64,000 bases of DNA from assembly GCA_017484065.1 (NCBI GenBank), contig JAFUTX010000018.1, positions 1 to 64,000 on the forward strand, read 5' to 3'. Under the pieces are notes generated by a model that did not search any database, was not told the DNA's origin, and was given only the letters and a program-made list of their open reading frames with translations. The stretch is from Bacilli bacterium (lineage in GTDB: Bacteria > Bacillota_I > Bacilli_A > RF39 > UBA660). Of the stretch, positions 1 through 7,762 are shown one piece after another; the stretch's first letter is position 1; each line of letters begins with the position of its first letter. The position numbers and the translations under genes were made by a program.

Positions 1-104
1 AATTTATTGATGATATTGTTTGGGATAATAACAATTATCGTCCTAGTTTTGCGTTAAATTATAAAAACCCCGTTGAATATAGAAAACAACTAGGTTTTAA
101 ATAA
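1..104 (+). CDS. IS3-family transposase OrfB, C-terminal fragment
   Basis: Partial gene: reading from base 3, about 33 codons remain before TAA at 102-104. The tail contains an asparagine/tyrosine-rich stretch, then SFALNYKNPVEYRKQLGF. This matches the conserved end of the integrase core (rve_3 type) of IS3-family OrfB, where a 'RPxxALxYxxPxEYR' motif closes the DDE catalytic domain. The enzyme would cut and join element ends. The catalytic residues lie outside the window, so activity cannot be judged. Confidence 0.7.
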   Translation, partial: FIDDIVWDNNNYRPSFALNYKNPVEYRKQLGFK

Positions 105-142
105 TATCTTTTAACTGTCTACTTTTCATTGACAACTTCAAC
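1..142 (+). mobile_element. Right end of an IS3-family element (truncated by window edge)
   Basis: The window opens inside the end of an IS3/IS150-like transposase gene. It is followed by a short stretch (about 111-142) of the kind that forms the terminal inverted repeat of such elements. The exact end cannot be fixed without the left copy; it lies somewhere around 135-142. The element abuts, and seems to have cut, the membrane-protein gene that follows. Family assignment rests on the transposase tail; the terminal repeat is inference. Confidence 0.6.
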
Positions 143-614
143 TTATACTCGTACTTTTATGGATGATGTTAGAGATAGTTTATTCTCTTATGCATCTTTA
201 GTGTTAGTGGCAATCGTATTTAGTTTTATTTTTAAAGAATCGTTTAAGAAAATGGCTAAATTTGAAAATAAAGATATTGCTAGCATGATTGGTATAGGTT
301 TTGGTGTTTTAATGTTAATTCCATTTATTTCACTTATTTTGTTAATGACTGGAATAGGAATATCATTAGCGTTAATAACATTTGTACTATATATTATTGC
401 TTTATATATTGCTAGAATACCTGTTGGGTACTATATAGGTAAGTTAATAGGCAAAAGTTGGGAAAATAATAAATATAATGTAATTATTAACATGGTAGTT
501 GGTTTATTAATTATCTATATTCTTAACTTAATACCTATAGTTGGAGGCATTGTAAGCTTTATTTCTATTCTACTTGGACTTGGAATGATTTATAAAGTAG
601 TTAGAAGTAAATAG
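129..614 (+). CDS. Membrane protein, probably the 3' remnant of an IS-interrupted gene
   Basis: Open frame of 161 codons from a TTG. The first ATG is at 159 (MDDVRDS), with no clear ribosome-binding site. It has about four hydrophobic segments: residues ~18-34, 50-75, 76-100 and 118-155. The pattern of a short amphipathic 'FKKMAKFENKD' stretch followed by paired Gly/Ile/Leu-rich helices resembles the C-terminal membrane domain (DUF8173-like) attached to bactofilin/polymer-forming proteins in Firmicutes, which are usually 300 residues or more. The upstream part is replaced by the IS3 end, and the first codons fall in its terminal region. I therefore think this is the 3' part of a broken gene, although a short functional protein is possible. 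Confidence 0.5.
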   Translation: MTTSTYTRTFMDDVRDSLFSYASLVLVAIVFSFIFKESFKKMAKFENKDIASMIGIGFGVLMLIPFISLILLMTGIGISLALITFVLYIIALYIARIPVGYYIGKLIGKSWENNKYNVIINMVVGLLIIYILNLIPIVGGIVSFISILLGLGMIYKVVRSK

Positions 615-618
615 TAAT

Positions 619-653
619 AAAAAAGATTTCACGATATTTGTGAAATCTTTTTT
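619..653. terminator. Bidirectional rho-independent terminator
   Basis: Stem AAAAAAGATTTCAC (619-632), 7-nt loop, GTGAAATCTTTTTT (640-653). A-run and T-run flanks let it serve both the plus-strand membrane gene and the convergent uridine phosphorylase gene, whose stop codon lies inside the stem. Confidence 0.85.
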
Positions 654-1432
654 ATTATTCTATCTTTTAAGATTAATCTTCTTAAAGCATCCACTGCTAC
701 TGCTATTGCAGTATCTGTATCATAGTTTTCCGGATTATCTAAGCCTAATTCTTTTCTTGTTTGGTTGGCAAATACAGTAAGTATTGCTCCTACTCTAACT
801 TTACGAACAGATCCTACAGTAAATAATGCTGCTGTTTCCATCTCACTTGCTAAAGCTCCACAATCAAGCCATGCTTGCCATTTATTGTTTAGTTCATAAC
901 TTACTGGCATAGAATTAGGGTCATGTTGGCCATAGAAACTATCTTTGCTTTGAACTACACCTATATGAAATCTATTTAAACTATTTTCTGCACTTAATCT
1001 TAGAGCATCAACTATATCGTAATTAGCTACTGCTGGGTATTCAATTGGAGCATATTCTTTACTTGTACCTTCTGCTCTTATCGCTCCCGTTGCTATTACT
1101 AAGTCTCCACCTAATACTTCTTTATCGATACCACCAGCTGTACCTATTCTAATAAAAGTATCAGCTCCACAATGAATTAATTCTTCTAAGGCGATGCTTG
1201 CCGAAGGTCCACCTATACCTGTAGATGTAACCGTTACTTTTTCACCTTCTAAATATCCTGTGTAGGTAACAAATTCACGGTTTGAAGCCACTTTTTTCGG
1301 ACTATCAAAATAAGATGCTATTTTTTCACATCTTCCAGGGTCTCCTGGTAATAAAACATATTTACCTATATCACCCTTAGTTAAATCTATATGAAATTCT
1401 TTACCTTTACTTTCAGTATAAATTAATGCCAT
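629..1432 (-). CDS. udp: Uridine phosphorylase
   Basis: 267-residue cytoplasmic nucleoside phosphorylase (NP-I family) that converts uridine and phosphate to uracil and ribose-1-phosphate for pyrimidine salvage. Visible family landmarks are the phosphate-binding LPGDPGR near residue 30, the [14 protein letters not shown] and RIGTAGG signature around 72-100, and the ribose/base-contacting SEMETAALF near 196. Length and motifs fit uridine phosphorylase better than PNP. The start ATG is preceded by AGAGGGAT at good spacing. It appears to be monocistronic, with its own 3' hairpin and an IS200 element just upstream. Confidence 0.9.
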   Translation of the reverse strand: MALIYTESKGKEFHIDLTKGDIGKYVLLPGDPGRCEKIASYFDSPKKVASNREFVTYTGYLEGEKVTVTSTGIGGPSASIALEELIHCGADTFIRIGTAGGIDKEVLGGDLVIATGAIRAEGTSKEYAPIEYPAVANYDIVDALRLSAENSLNRFHIGVVQSKDSFYGQHDPNSMPVSYELNNKWQAWLDCGALASEMETAALFTVGSVRKVRVGAILTVFANQTRKELGLDNPENYDTDTAIAVAVDALRRLILKDRIIKKISQIS

Positions 1433-1613
1433 TGTTTAATCCCTCTTTATCTTAATAATAGTATACTTTATTTTTTAATGAATTCCAAGATAAAAATGCA
1501 AAATAAATAACCACTAGTAAAACTAGTGGTTTTAACATGGCCTATAAGGCCAAAATATCTGCAAGCCCGCAAATGAAGGCTTGCTTTCTCTATGTTCAAG
1601 CCCTGTGCAATGA

Positions 1614-2069
1614 CTACTTCAATATACCCTTAAAAGGGTTTATATATTCTTTTTTTGTTAATTTATCTTCCATTTGATCTTCTTTTTCTTGTTCTCTTAT
1701 ATATTTTGCAACTGTTGCTTCATTTAATCCAACTGTACTTACATAATAACCAGTTGCCCAAAAATTTCTGTTTCCAAATTTATATTTTAGATTAGTATGA
1801 TTTTCAAATATCATTAAACTACTTTTTCCTTTTAAGTATCCCATAAAATATGATACACTCATTTTAGGTGGAATTTCTAATAGTAAGTGAACATGATCTG
1901 GCATCATATGGCCTTCTATTATTTCTACACCTTTCCACTTACATAATTCCTGAATATATTTTTGGATATCTTTTCTAAGTTTGTTATATATTACTTTTCT
2001 TCTAAATTTTGGTATAAATATAATATGATACTTGCACATGTATTTTGTATGTGCTAAACTTTTAGCCAT
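1614..2069 (-). CDS. tnpA: IS200-family Y1 (HUH) transposase TnpA
   Basis: 151-residue single-strand transposase. The HUH metal-binding motif is visible as DHVHLLL (residues ~58-64), and the nucleophile tyrosine lies in VAKYIREQ near residue 126. These are the two catalytic elements of IS200/IS605 TnpA enzymes, which excise and insert the element as single-stranded DNA guided by subterminal hairpins. Length is normal for the family and the frame is intact, so the copy could be active. The start codon and its strong AGGAGAG ribosome site are buried in a long-range stem, the known way IS200 keeps TnpA expression low. Confidence 0.92.
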   Translation of the reverse strand: MAKSLAHTKYMCKYHIIFIPKFRRKVIYNKLRKDIQKYIQELCKWKGVEIIEGHMMPDHVHLLLEIPPKMSVSYFMGYLKGKSSLMIFENHTNLKYKFGNRNFWATGYYVSTVGLNEATVAKYIREQEKEDQMEDKLTKKEYINPFKGILK

Positions 2070-2135
2070 AACATCTCTCCTTTCATGCTTAATATTGAGC
2101 CTGAACAGCCATATTATAGCATGAAGAGATGTTAT
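2067..2135 (-). promoter_or_regulatory. RBS-sequestering stem upstream of tnpA
   Basis: The tnpA leader can fold so that bases 2118-2135 pair with 2068-2089. They are complementary over 18 nt with a 3-4 nt bulge. The Shine-Dalgarno sequence and the start ATG are therefore occluded. This is the same logic as the described post-transcriptional repression of IS200 transposase; the fold itself was found by eye. Confidence 0.7.
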
Positions 2136-2221
2136 TTTTTCTTTAAGAATATTAACTCACACCGGCTTAGCCGGTGGTTTTTTATGTCTTGCCCATAGCA
2201 AGACACATCCTAAAGGTTAAT

Positions 2222-2243
2222 AAAAAAAAGCCCGAAGGCTTTT
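2222..2243 (-). terminator. Terminator of the SPFH gene operon
   Basis: On the minus strand, AAAAGCC-TTCG-GGCTTTT with a UUCG-type tetraloop is followed by a long T run (A run at 2222-2229 on the plus strand). Confidence 0.85.
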
Positions 2244-2246
2244 ATA

Positions 2247-3494
2247 CTACATTACTTGAGTTCCGCAGTTGCCACAGAATTTACCAGTTACTGGTTGACC
2301 ACATTCACTACAGAATTTAGCTTTTGGAGCTTCTTCTGTACTTTCAGTTTGTTCTTCAACTTCTACTGGTGCTTCTTCCGCTGGTTCACTAGTTACTGGA
2401 GTTTCTTGTTCTACTTCAGTAGGTTGTTCTTGTTGTGTCTCATGTTTAAATAATGAACCTGGCTCTGGTTGAGTATTTGCTTGTGCTCCTTCTTGTTGTT
2501 CTGGGGCATTTTGATATACTGCTCCCATCATAGTATTACCTTGGTTTTGAGCCATACCCATTCCCATGAAGCCCATCATTGCTCCGTTTGAGTTTCCTGC
2601 TGCTGTTTTCATTGCATCGGCACTTGCTTTAGCCATTAAACCAGCTTGAATATTACCATTACCAAAGATTGTTGCATCGTCGATAGTATTTACTCTTTCC
2701 ATAGATTTTTCAGTTAAGTTAATATCTTGAATAGCAACATCTGTTATTTCTAGACCATATTCTTTTCTCCAAGTTTCGTCTAGAATTGTATTCATTTCAT
2801 CAGAGATATCTGAACCATACATTCCAATATCGCCAAATGGAATCTTATGTTTTCTCATAACAATTGTAATTGCTTGAGTTAATTGTTCAACAAATTTTCC
2901 TTTTAATTGAGACCCTAGTACATCTTCAAATGTAACTGTATCTTTAGGATTTGTTCCGATTACGTTATGTACTAATGCTACTGGATCTTTAACTTGGAAT
3001 ACATATTCTCCAAAGAATGTAACTTCTAATATACCATATTTATCATCTGTTATTTTTTTAGGTTGTGGTGATCCAAATTTATTTTTTGCAATTTTTAATA
3101 GATTAACATAATATACTCTTTGGTCTTTTGCAGTTTGGCCACCATAAGTAAATCTGTTACCAATTACTTTAATTGTATCTTTTAATCCTTCACCTAGTCC
3201 TCCAACAAAAACGCTTGGTTCAGAACTATTTTCATAAATAAAGTCTCCTGCTACAGCACTGAATTCAGTGATAGCACCATTATCGACAATCATCATTGCC
3301 ATACCTTGAGGAATGATTATTTTACTTCCGTTAGTAATAACTCCTTCACTTGGATTACTATTTCCAGCTCCGTGTTCTACTATTCCTCTTTGAATTAAAA
3401 CGTCTTGTTCAATAGTAGGACATTTAATGACCTCTTTAAACTGATCTCCAATTGCTGAAGATGCAGAATTAACTATTGCTTTAATTAAACCCAT
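2247..3494 (-). CDS. SPFH-domain protein with C-terminal zinc ribbon (YdjI-like)
   Basis: 415 residues. The first ~290 form an SPFH/stomatin-like domain of the 'virion core protein' type seen in B. subtilis YdjI. It is followed by a Met/Gly/Asn-rich stretch (~300-330), an acidic Glu/Pro/Thr linker (~335-390) and a closing zinc ribbon with two CxxC pairs (CSEC...CGNC). No signal peptide or transmembrane helix is seen, so membrane association is probably peripheral. In B. subtilis the relative is encoded with pspA and acts in membrane stress. Here the upstream neighbour, 15 bp away, is a membrane-anchored zinc-ribbon protein, and the two likely form one operon. The exact role is unknown. Confidence 0.8.
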   Translation of the reverse strand: MGLIKAIVNSASSAIGDQFKEVIKCPTIEQDVLIQRGIVEHGAGNSNPSEGVITNGSKIIIPQGMAMMIVDNGAITEFSAVAGDFIYENSSEPSVFVGGLGEGLKDTIKVIGNRFTYGGQTAKDQRVYYVNLLKIAKNKFGSPQPKKITDDKYGILEVTFFGEYVFQVKDPVALVHNVIGTNPKDTVTFEDVLGSQLKGKFVEQLTQAITIVMRKHKIPFGDIGMYGSDISDEMNTILDETWRKEYGLEITDVAIQDINLTEKSMERVNTIDDATIFGNGNIQAGLMAKASADAMKTAAGNSNGAMMGFMGMGMAQNQGNTMMGAVYQNAPEQQEGAQANTQPEPGSLFKHETQQEQPTEVEQETPVTSEPAEEAPVEVEEQTESTEEAPKAKFCSECGQPVTGKFCGNCGTQVM

Positions 3495-3509
3495 ATTTTA
3501 CCTTCTTTC

Positions 3510-4235
3510 TTATTTTTGTTTAATATTATTTAACATCCATGTCTTTTTTACTAAGTCATAGATCTCTGAGCCACAGTACTTACAAGATTTTATTCCAACA
3601 CTTGTTACTGGTGCTCCACAGTTTGGACAATTAAGCCCAATGGCTTTGCCATTTACTTTGTTTTTCAAAGCATCAATAATATAGATAAATTCAATTTCAT
3701 ATCGATCTTGTTTTTTTCTGCCGATACCATTATCTTTCTTATAGAAATATTCTAATGATGTTTGAAATTTCATTGTAGCTATTCCAGATTCATTTCTATA
3801 ATCATTTATTACTGTGCGATGAAATTTTATTGAATCGAAATGGACATCAGTTGTATTTAAATCATCAATTTTACTATTTACCCAGCTATTTATTTTATCA
3901 CTATTGTATTTTTTTACTTTTTCAATATCTTGATTTTCTATAGCACTAAAGACATCTAATAATGAATTTTCAACCATTGATTTTAATTCGTTAATATTTA
4001 AATCCGGAAAATCTTTAGATATTTTATCTAATAATAATGGTTCCATACTTGATACTGATTTTGGTGTATTTTCTGCTTCTATCTCACTTAGTTCAATAGC
4101 TTTTTTTATATCTGTTGTACCAAATAGTTGTTGTGATAAATTAATAAGTTTGGTATGAACAATATTATAGATAACTAATAATGTGATAATAATACCTAGC
4201 AATAGTACTAATATTATTATAATTGAGGTTAACAT
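3510..4235 (-). CDS. Membrane-anchored Tim44-like/zinc-ribbon protein (YdjH-like)
   Basis: 241 residues. One strong N-terminal transmembrane helix (residues 3-26) is followed by a soluble region whose middle and end (about 70-190) resemble a Tim44/NTF2-like fold. A zinc ribbon (CPNC...CKYC, ~205-225) closes the protein. The partner downstream is the SPFH protein, also with a zinc ribbon, as in the B. subtilis ydjH-ydjI pair next to pspA. The start is supported by AGAAGGTGAT upstream. Function is inferred only from context: membrane homeostasis or envelope stress. Confidence 0.65.
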   Translation of the reverse strand: MLTSIIIILVLLLGIIITLLVIYNIVHTKLINLSQQLFGTTDIKKAIELSEIEAENTPKSVSSMEPLLLDKISKDFPDLNINELKSMVENSLLDVFSAIENQDIEKVKKYNSDKINSWVNSKIDDLNTTDVHFDSIKFHRTVINDYRNESGIATMKFQTSLEYFYKKDNGIGRKKQDRYEIEFIYIIDALKNKVNGKAIGLNCPNCGAPVTSVGIKSCKYCGSEIYDLVKKTWMLNNIKQK

Positions 4236-4376
4236 ATATCACCTTCTTTATAGTTTAATGTTTACAACTTGAAACGGCATTCACTTCCATTCGTGATTTT
4301 ATTATATCATATTTGCTTGTTTTGTTATATTCTTTTTTTAATTTATTTGATAAAATATAGACAGGAGGGTTGGATT

Positions 4377-4997
4377 ATGAAAAGAATACTAATTTATGGT
4401 GATAGTAATGTTAATGGTCGTAATTTTATTACGGCTACTACTATACCGGAAGATAAACAGTGGCCTGGAATTTTAAAGACCGAATTAGGTAGTGGTTATG
4501 TAGTATATAAAAATGGTTTAGCAGGGCGACTTGCTGGAGAATGTGATGTAGCATATAAAGAAAGAAATGGTAGAAATGAGTTTCTAAAGATTTTCAAAGA
4601 ACATGCTCCATTTGATATTATAATTATTGCTTTAGGTACTAATGATTTACAACCCAAATATCATAGGAATGCTTTAGATATATGCGAAGATTTATATTGG
4701 TATAAAGAAATACTTTATAAAATGTACGAAAATAAAACTCTAAAAGATAGATATTTTAATGACAAATTACCAGAGTTTATATATTTGTCTCCTATTAAAG
4801 TGGATTATCAAAATAGAGCAAGAAGAATGTTTAATCATACTTCAAATGATACACGCGAGCAATTAAATGAAATTGCAATTGATAATTTGGAGAATTATCA
4901 GATACTTGATGATGTTCAACTTTTTCTAGATGGTATACATCTAAGTAGCGCTGGGCATAATGAAGTAGCTAAAAAGTTATTAAAAATAGTAAAATAA
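4377..4997 (+). CDS. SGNH/GDSL-family hydrolase
   Basis: 206 residues from the ATG at 4377, which has ACAGGAGGGT nine bases upstream. A longer open frame exists, but its extra N-terminus reads as untranslated DNA. All four SGNH blocks are present: GDSN with the nucleophile serine near residue 10, GLAGR (Gly block), GTND (Asn block, ~85), and DGIHLSSAGH with the catalytic Asp/His near the C-terminus. Family members are esterases, lipases or carbohydrate deacetylases. There is no signal peptide, so it should act in the cytoplasm. The substrate cannot be told. Confidence 0.85.
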   Translation: MKRILIYGDSNVNGRNFITATTIPEDKQWPGILKTELGSGYVVYKNGLAGRLAGECDVAYKERNGRNEFLKIFKEHAPFDIIIIALGTNDLQPKYHRNALDICEDLYWYKEILYKMYENKTLKDRYFNDKLPEFIYLSPIKVDYQNRARRMFNHTSNDTREQLNEIAIDNLENYQILDDVQLFLDGIHLSSAGHNEVAKKLLKIVK

Positions 4998-5026
4998 AAA
5001 AGCAGAATTCATGTAATTCTGTTTTT
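4996..5026. terminator. Bidirectional terminator between convergent genes
   Basis: CAGAATT-CATGT-AATTCTG stem with A-rich left and T-rich right flanks. It sits between the SGNH gene and the convergent transglutaminase-like gene. Confidence 0.75.
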
Positions 5027-5951
5027 AAAAATTTAAATCTTGGTTCATAGAATATATTCTTTTTTTATTATTTATGACTGGGGCATAACTATTATTATAT
5101 TTTTCATATATATATTCATATTCTTCAATATCTATTTCACCATTTATAAATGAGTCATATTCATGTGTTAAATCATATGAACTAATAAAGGGAGTTGAAT
5201 TTAAATAATTAAAAGATGTATCATATGTTTTAGTATAACAACTAAAATCTAAAATATTAACTGTACTTTGATTAGTTGGTTTTCTCTTAATTATATTAAA
5301 TGCGTGATATACCTCATCAAATACTTTAGTAGTTTCATCTTGAATTAATATACTTCCTAATACATAATCGATGTCACATCCTAAAAAACTTAGGACATTT
5401 TGAGCAATTATGCCGTATTCTGTACACAAGGCCATATTGCTATTTTTAAAATCACTAAATAATCTATGATTTGTAGGATTAAAATAAGATGTATCATTTT
5501 TAGATATTAATGTATAATACTTATCACGTTTATTTTGTTTTGTAATACCAAAATATTTAATGATAAATTTTAATAGATAATCGTATAAATCGTACTCGTT
5601 ATATATTTCACTATTTATTAGATAATTAATACATTCAGGTAAGTATTCATTAGTATCTATATAGTAGTAATCTCCAGAATTACAATACATGTTATTTTCG
5701 TTTCTTGTTATACCATATATTACTTTGGTTTTTAATGGAATATAGCCTCTCCAACAATTGTTAATAGTTATGTTAATTTTTAATTCATTATCAGTTATAT
5801 TATTTATGTTTTTTAAAGATGGATTAATGTCTAAATCATACCCAATAAAATCACATTCTTTTTTTATTTGTTCTAGTCTTGCTAATCTTGAACTTATAGC
5901 AGTTTGTAATTGACCACTATTTAAAGTTTTTAAATAATCTAAATAATCCAT
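5025..5951 (-). CDS. Predicted transglutaminase-like protein
   Basis: 308 residues, not recognised as a named family. The C-terminal half carries the order and spacing of a transglutaminase-like Cys-His-Asp triad. C176 lies in MALCTEYG at the start of a hydrophobic helix that ends 'FLGCDIDYV', H216 in VYHAFNI, and D235 in NILDFSC. No signal peptide or membrane helix is visible. It is the last gene of a three-gene minus-strand operon (10 bp gap) with two mutually similar ~250-residue proteins. Transglutaminase-like enzymes cleave or cross-link at Gln or peptide bonds, but the substrate here is unknown. The fold assignment is inference from motif pattern. Confidence 0.55.
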   Translation of the reverse strand: MDYLDYLKTLNSGQLQTAISSRLARLEQIKKECDFIGYDLDINPSLKNINNITDNELKINITINNCWRGYIPLKTKVIYGITRNENNMYCNSGDYYYIDTNEYLPECINYLINSEIYNEYDLYDYLLKFIIKYFGITKQNKRDKYYTLISKNDTSYFNPTNHRLFSDFKNSNMALCTEYGIIAQNVLSFLGCDIDYVLGSILIQDETTKVFDEVYHAFNIIKRKPTNQSTVNILDFSCYTKTYDTSFNYLNSTPFISSYDLTHEYDSFINGEIDIEEYEYIYEKYNNSYAPVINNKKRIYSMNQDLNF

Positions 5952-5960
5952 TATTGTTTC

Positions 5961-6710
5961 CTACTTCTTTAATATTTTTCTATATTCTTCTGATATTGTA
6001 GTGGTATTGTTATAATCGGTAAAATCATGATAATATAAGTCAATTAACTCTTGTGGAGTATTTAAGCTATATTGTTGTTCTTCTAATTGTTGCGATAATT
6101 CATATAATGAATAATCTCTCGTAAATGGTATAGGATTTAAATCATAATTAAAATTAGAGTATAGCCTACGATAATTTGGACCTTCATAACCATATTTATA
6201 GTCATTAAATATAAGTTTTCTATCGTTATGTAATACTATTAAATCAGGATTCTTTGAATTAATATATCTTGTACTCATTTCAAATTTACTTGAACCTATG
6301 TTATATCTAATTAATGCAAAATCATTGGTTAAAGAATTAATTTGATAGAATTCAATTAAATTATCTTCACTCCAATCCGGAGTTACAAAGTTTAATTGTT
6401 CAATTTTATGATTAATACTATCTTCTCTTACTAATCCTGTTACATTGTTTTTGTTATATGAAAAATAATTCCACTTATCTATTATAGTTTGGGATAGATT
6501 ATTATCGCTATAAATAGTAGCATTGTACGTTACTTTATCTTCATTTATTTTAATTACTAAATAGCTATCCTCTTCATTTGTTATTTTGGCAATTAGAAAG
6601 TTACCATTGTCTGTTTCAAATAGTATTGGTTGGGTAAATTCTTGATTATAAGTTTTAAAAAATGATAAATATTTTTCATTTATGTTATAGTTTGTACTTT
6701 TTATATTCAT
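5961..6710 (-). CDS. Uncharacterised protein, paralogue of its upstream neighbour
   Basis: 249 residues, acidic/Asn/Tyr-rich, predicted soluble with many short beta-prone stretches; no family recognised. It shares an N-terminal 'YLSFxK...F..PIxFE' pattern, a central 'VxG(L)VR..SI' pattern and a C-terminal 'PQELIDxYxxxxxDYN' pattern with the product of 6721-7476. The two are therefore diverged tandem duplicates. It lies between that paralogue and the transglutaminase-like gene with 9-10 bp gaps, so all three should be co-transcribed. No catalytic motif is evident. Confidence 0.6.
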   Translation of the reverse strand: MNIKSTNYNINEKYLSFFKTYNQEFTQPILFETDNGNFLIAKITNEEDSYLVIKINEDKVTYNATIYSDNNLSQTIIDKWNYFSYNKNNVTGLVREDSINHKIEQLNFVTPDWSEDNLIEFYQINSLTNDFALIRYNIGSSKFEMSTRYINSKNPDLIVLHNDRKLIFNDYKYGYEGPNYRRLYSNFNYDLNPIPFTRDYSLYELSQQLEEQQYSLNTPQELIDLYYHDFTDYNNTTTISEEYRKILKK

Positions 6711-6720
6711 TTGTTGCTCC

Positions 6721-7476
6721 TTATTTTGTTTTAATTAATTTTTTATAATTATTTGTAATTGTTTTAACTGAATTATAATCTTCATTTTGTTCACTATAAA
6801 TATCAATTAGTTCTTGGGGTATTATAGTTTGATATCCACTTTCTTTTAATTTGCTATAAAAATCATCTTCTTGGTATGTTACATTAAAAAGATTAGGAAT
6901 GTATATATTTTTTGTAGGAACTTTAATATGGTTTATATATTGTTTGTCTTTTTTGATAAAATATTTTGTAATTGGAAATAATATATGGTCTTCAATAATT
7001 ACCTTATCAGCTTTCTTGTTGGTTATATGACTAAGGTATATTGCTTCTGGATGGTTAGAGACATCATAAATTAGTTGAAGATTAACTTTATCATCTTCAG
7101 AAGTTTGGATATAGTGATAGTAATTACCTATTTCATTTTCATTTCTAAAGAATAACTCCCCTGTAAAATCGATAGATGATTTACGACTTACTCCGTGATT
7201 TACATTATTATTAATGTAGTAATATATATAGTCTCCAATAACTACTTCATTTAATTCATCGTTTTTTAAACATGCTCCTAAAATTTTAAAACTCTTATTT
7301 TCAGTGGTAGCAATCATATAGATATTTTCTATTTCTGTTTGTGCTGCAACATAGATTTTTTCATTAAATTCAAATACTATAGGGTTATTAATAAAACTAG
7401 CATTTTCTTTCATAAAGGATAAATAAGCTTGATATTTAGCTGATTCTAAATCATTGATTATTTTAAGTTCAGACAT
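6721..7476 (-). CDS. Uncharacterised protein, first gene of the three-gene operon
   Basis: 251 residues from the ATG at 7476 (MSELKI), preceded by AAGGTG. A GTG three codons upstream lies inside that ribosome site and is less likely. The sequence is hydrophilic, without signal peptide or membrane helix. It resembles the next gene product over most of its length (shared YLSFxK, PIxFE, 'VSRKSSI' versus 'VREDSI', PQELIDIY), so a duplication created the pair. No known domain was recognised. The C-terminus ends in a Lys-rich helix. Confidence 0.6.
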   Translation of the reverse strand: MSELKIINDLESAKYQAYLSFMKENASFINNPIVFEFNEKIYVAAQTEIENIYMIATTENKSFKILGACLKNDELNEVVIGDYIYYYINNNVNHGVSRKSSIDFTGELFFRNENEIGNYYHYIQTSEDDKVNLQLIYDVSNHPEAIYLSHITNKKADKVIIEDHILFPITKYFIKKDKQYINHIKVPTKNIYIPNLFNVTYQEDDFYSKLKESGYQTIIPQELIDIYSEQNEDYNSVKTITNNYKKLIKTK

Positions 7477-7579
7477 TTCAATCACCTTGGTTTAATATTT
7501 TATATTTTTTTACATTGTTTGTAAATATCTTTTTATTTATTAATGATTTTTTTATAATTTTGTGATATAGTTTAGATAC

Positions 7580-7663
7580 ATCTTATAAAGAGCGATGGAG
7601 GGACTAGCCCTAAGAAGTCGCACCAACCTATTAAGTTAGGTGGTAATGCTAGATCTATAAGAT
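7580..7663 (+). promoter_or_regulatory. S-box (SAM-I clan) riboswitch aptamer lacking P4
   Basis: P1 is ATCTTAT (7580-7586) with ATAAGAT (7657-7663). The P2 arm has GCGA/TCGC around the conserved GGAGGGACTAGCCC kink-turn core. P3 is formed by ACCAACCTA/TTAGGTGGT. The P2 loop CTAGC (7604-7608) can pair with GCTAG (7648-7652) as the S-box pseudoknot. The usual P4 arm between P3 and P1 is missing, as in SAM-IV or SAM-I/IV variants. It lies directly before a metK-like gene, which fits SAM feedback control. Confidence 0.85.
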
Positions 7664-7672
7664 AGCTTTATT

Positions 7673-7701
7673 TACTCAAGAGTTATCTTGGGTATTTTTT
7701 T
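7673..7701 (+). terminator. Riboswitch expression platform (intrinsic terminator)
   Basis: TACTCAAGA (7673-7681) pairs with TCTTGGGTA (7686-7694), followed by seven T. The 3' strand of P1 (AAGATA, 7659-7664) can instead pair with TATCTT (7684-7689), giving a mutually exclusive antiterminator. SAM binding should favour P1 plus terminator, that is, repression. Confidence 0.85.
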
Positions 7702-7762
7702 ATGGGATGTTAGAAAGGAGTTATTTTTTAATAAAAACATTTTATAGAAAGAAGGAATTAAG

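Larger units (their letters stand above)
1505..2205 (-). mobile_element. IS200-type insertion sequence (tnpA only)
   Basis: A single Y1 transposase gene is flanked by palindromes typical of IS200/IS605 ends. On one side are AACCACTAG/CTAGTGGTT (1509-1531), TGGCC/GGCCA (1538-1552) and GCAAGCC/GGCTTGC (1561-1584). On the other are CACCGGC/GCCGGTG (2160-2176) and TGTCTTGC/GCAAGACA (2185-2205). There is no tnpB. There are no terminal inverted repeats, as expected for this family, so the outer limits are approximate. Confidence 0.75.

Noticed and set aside
629-1432. UGA read as tryptophan (Mollicutes-type code)
   Set aside because: Uridine phosphorylase ends with UGA at the normal family length, Trp codons in the genes are UGG, and the tRNA-Trp has anticodon CCA.
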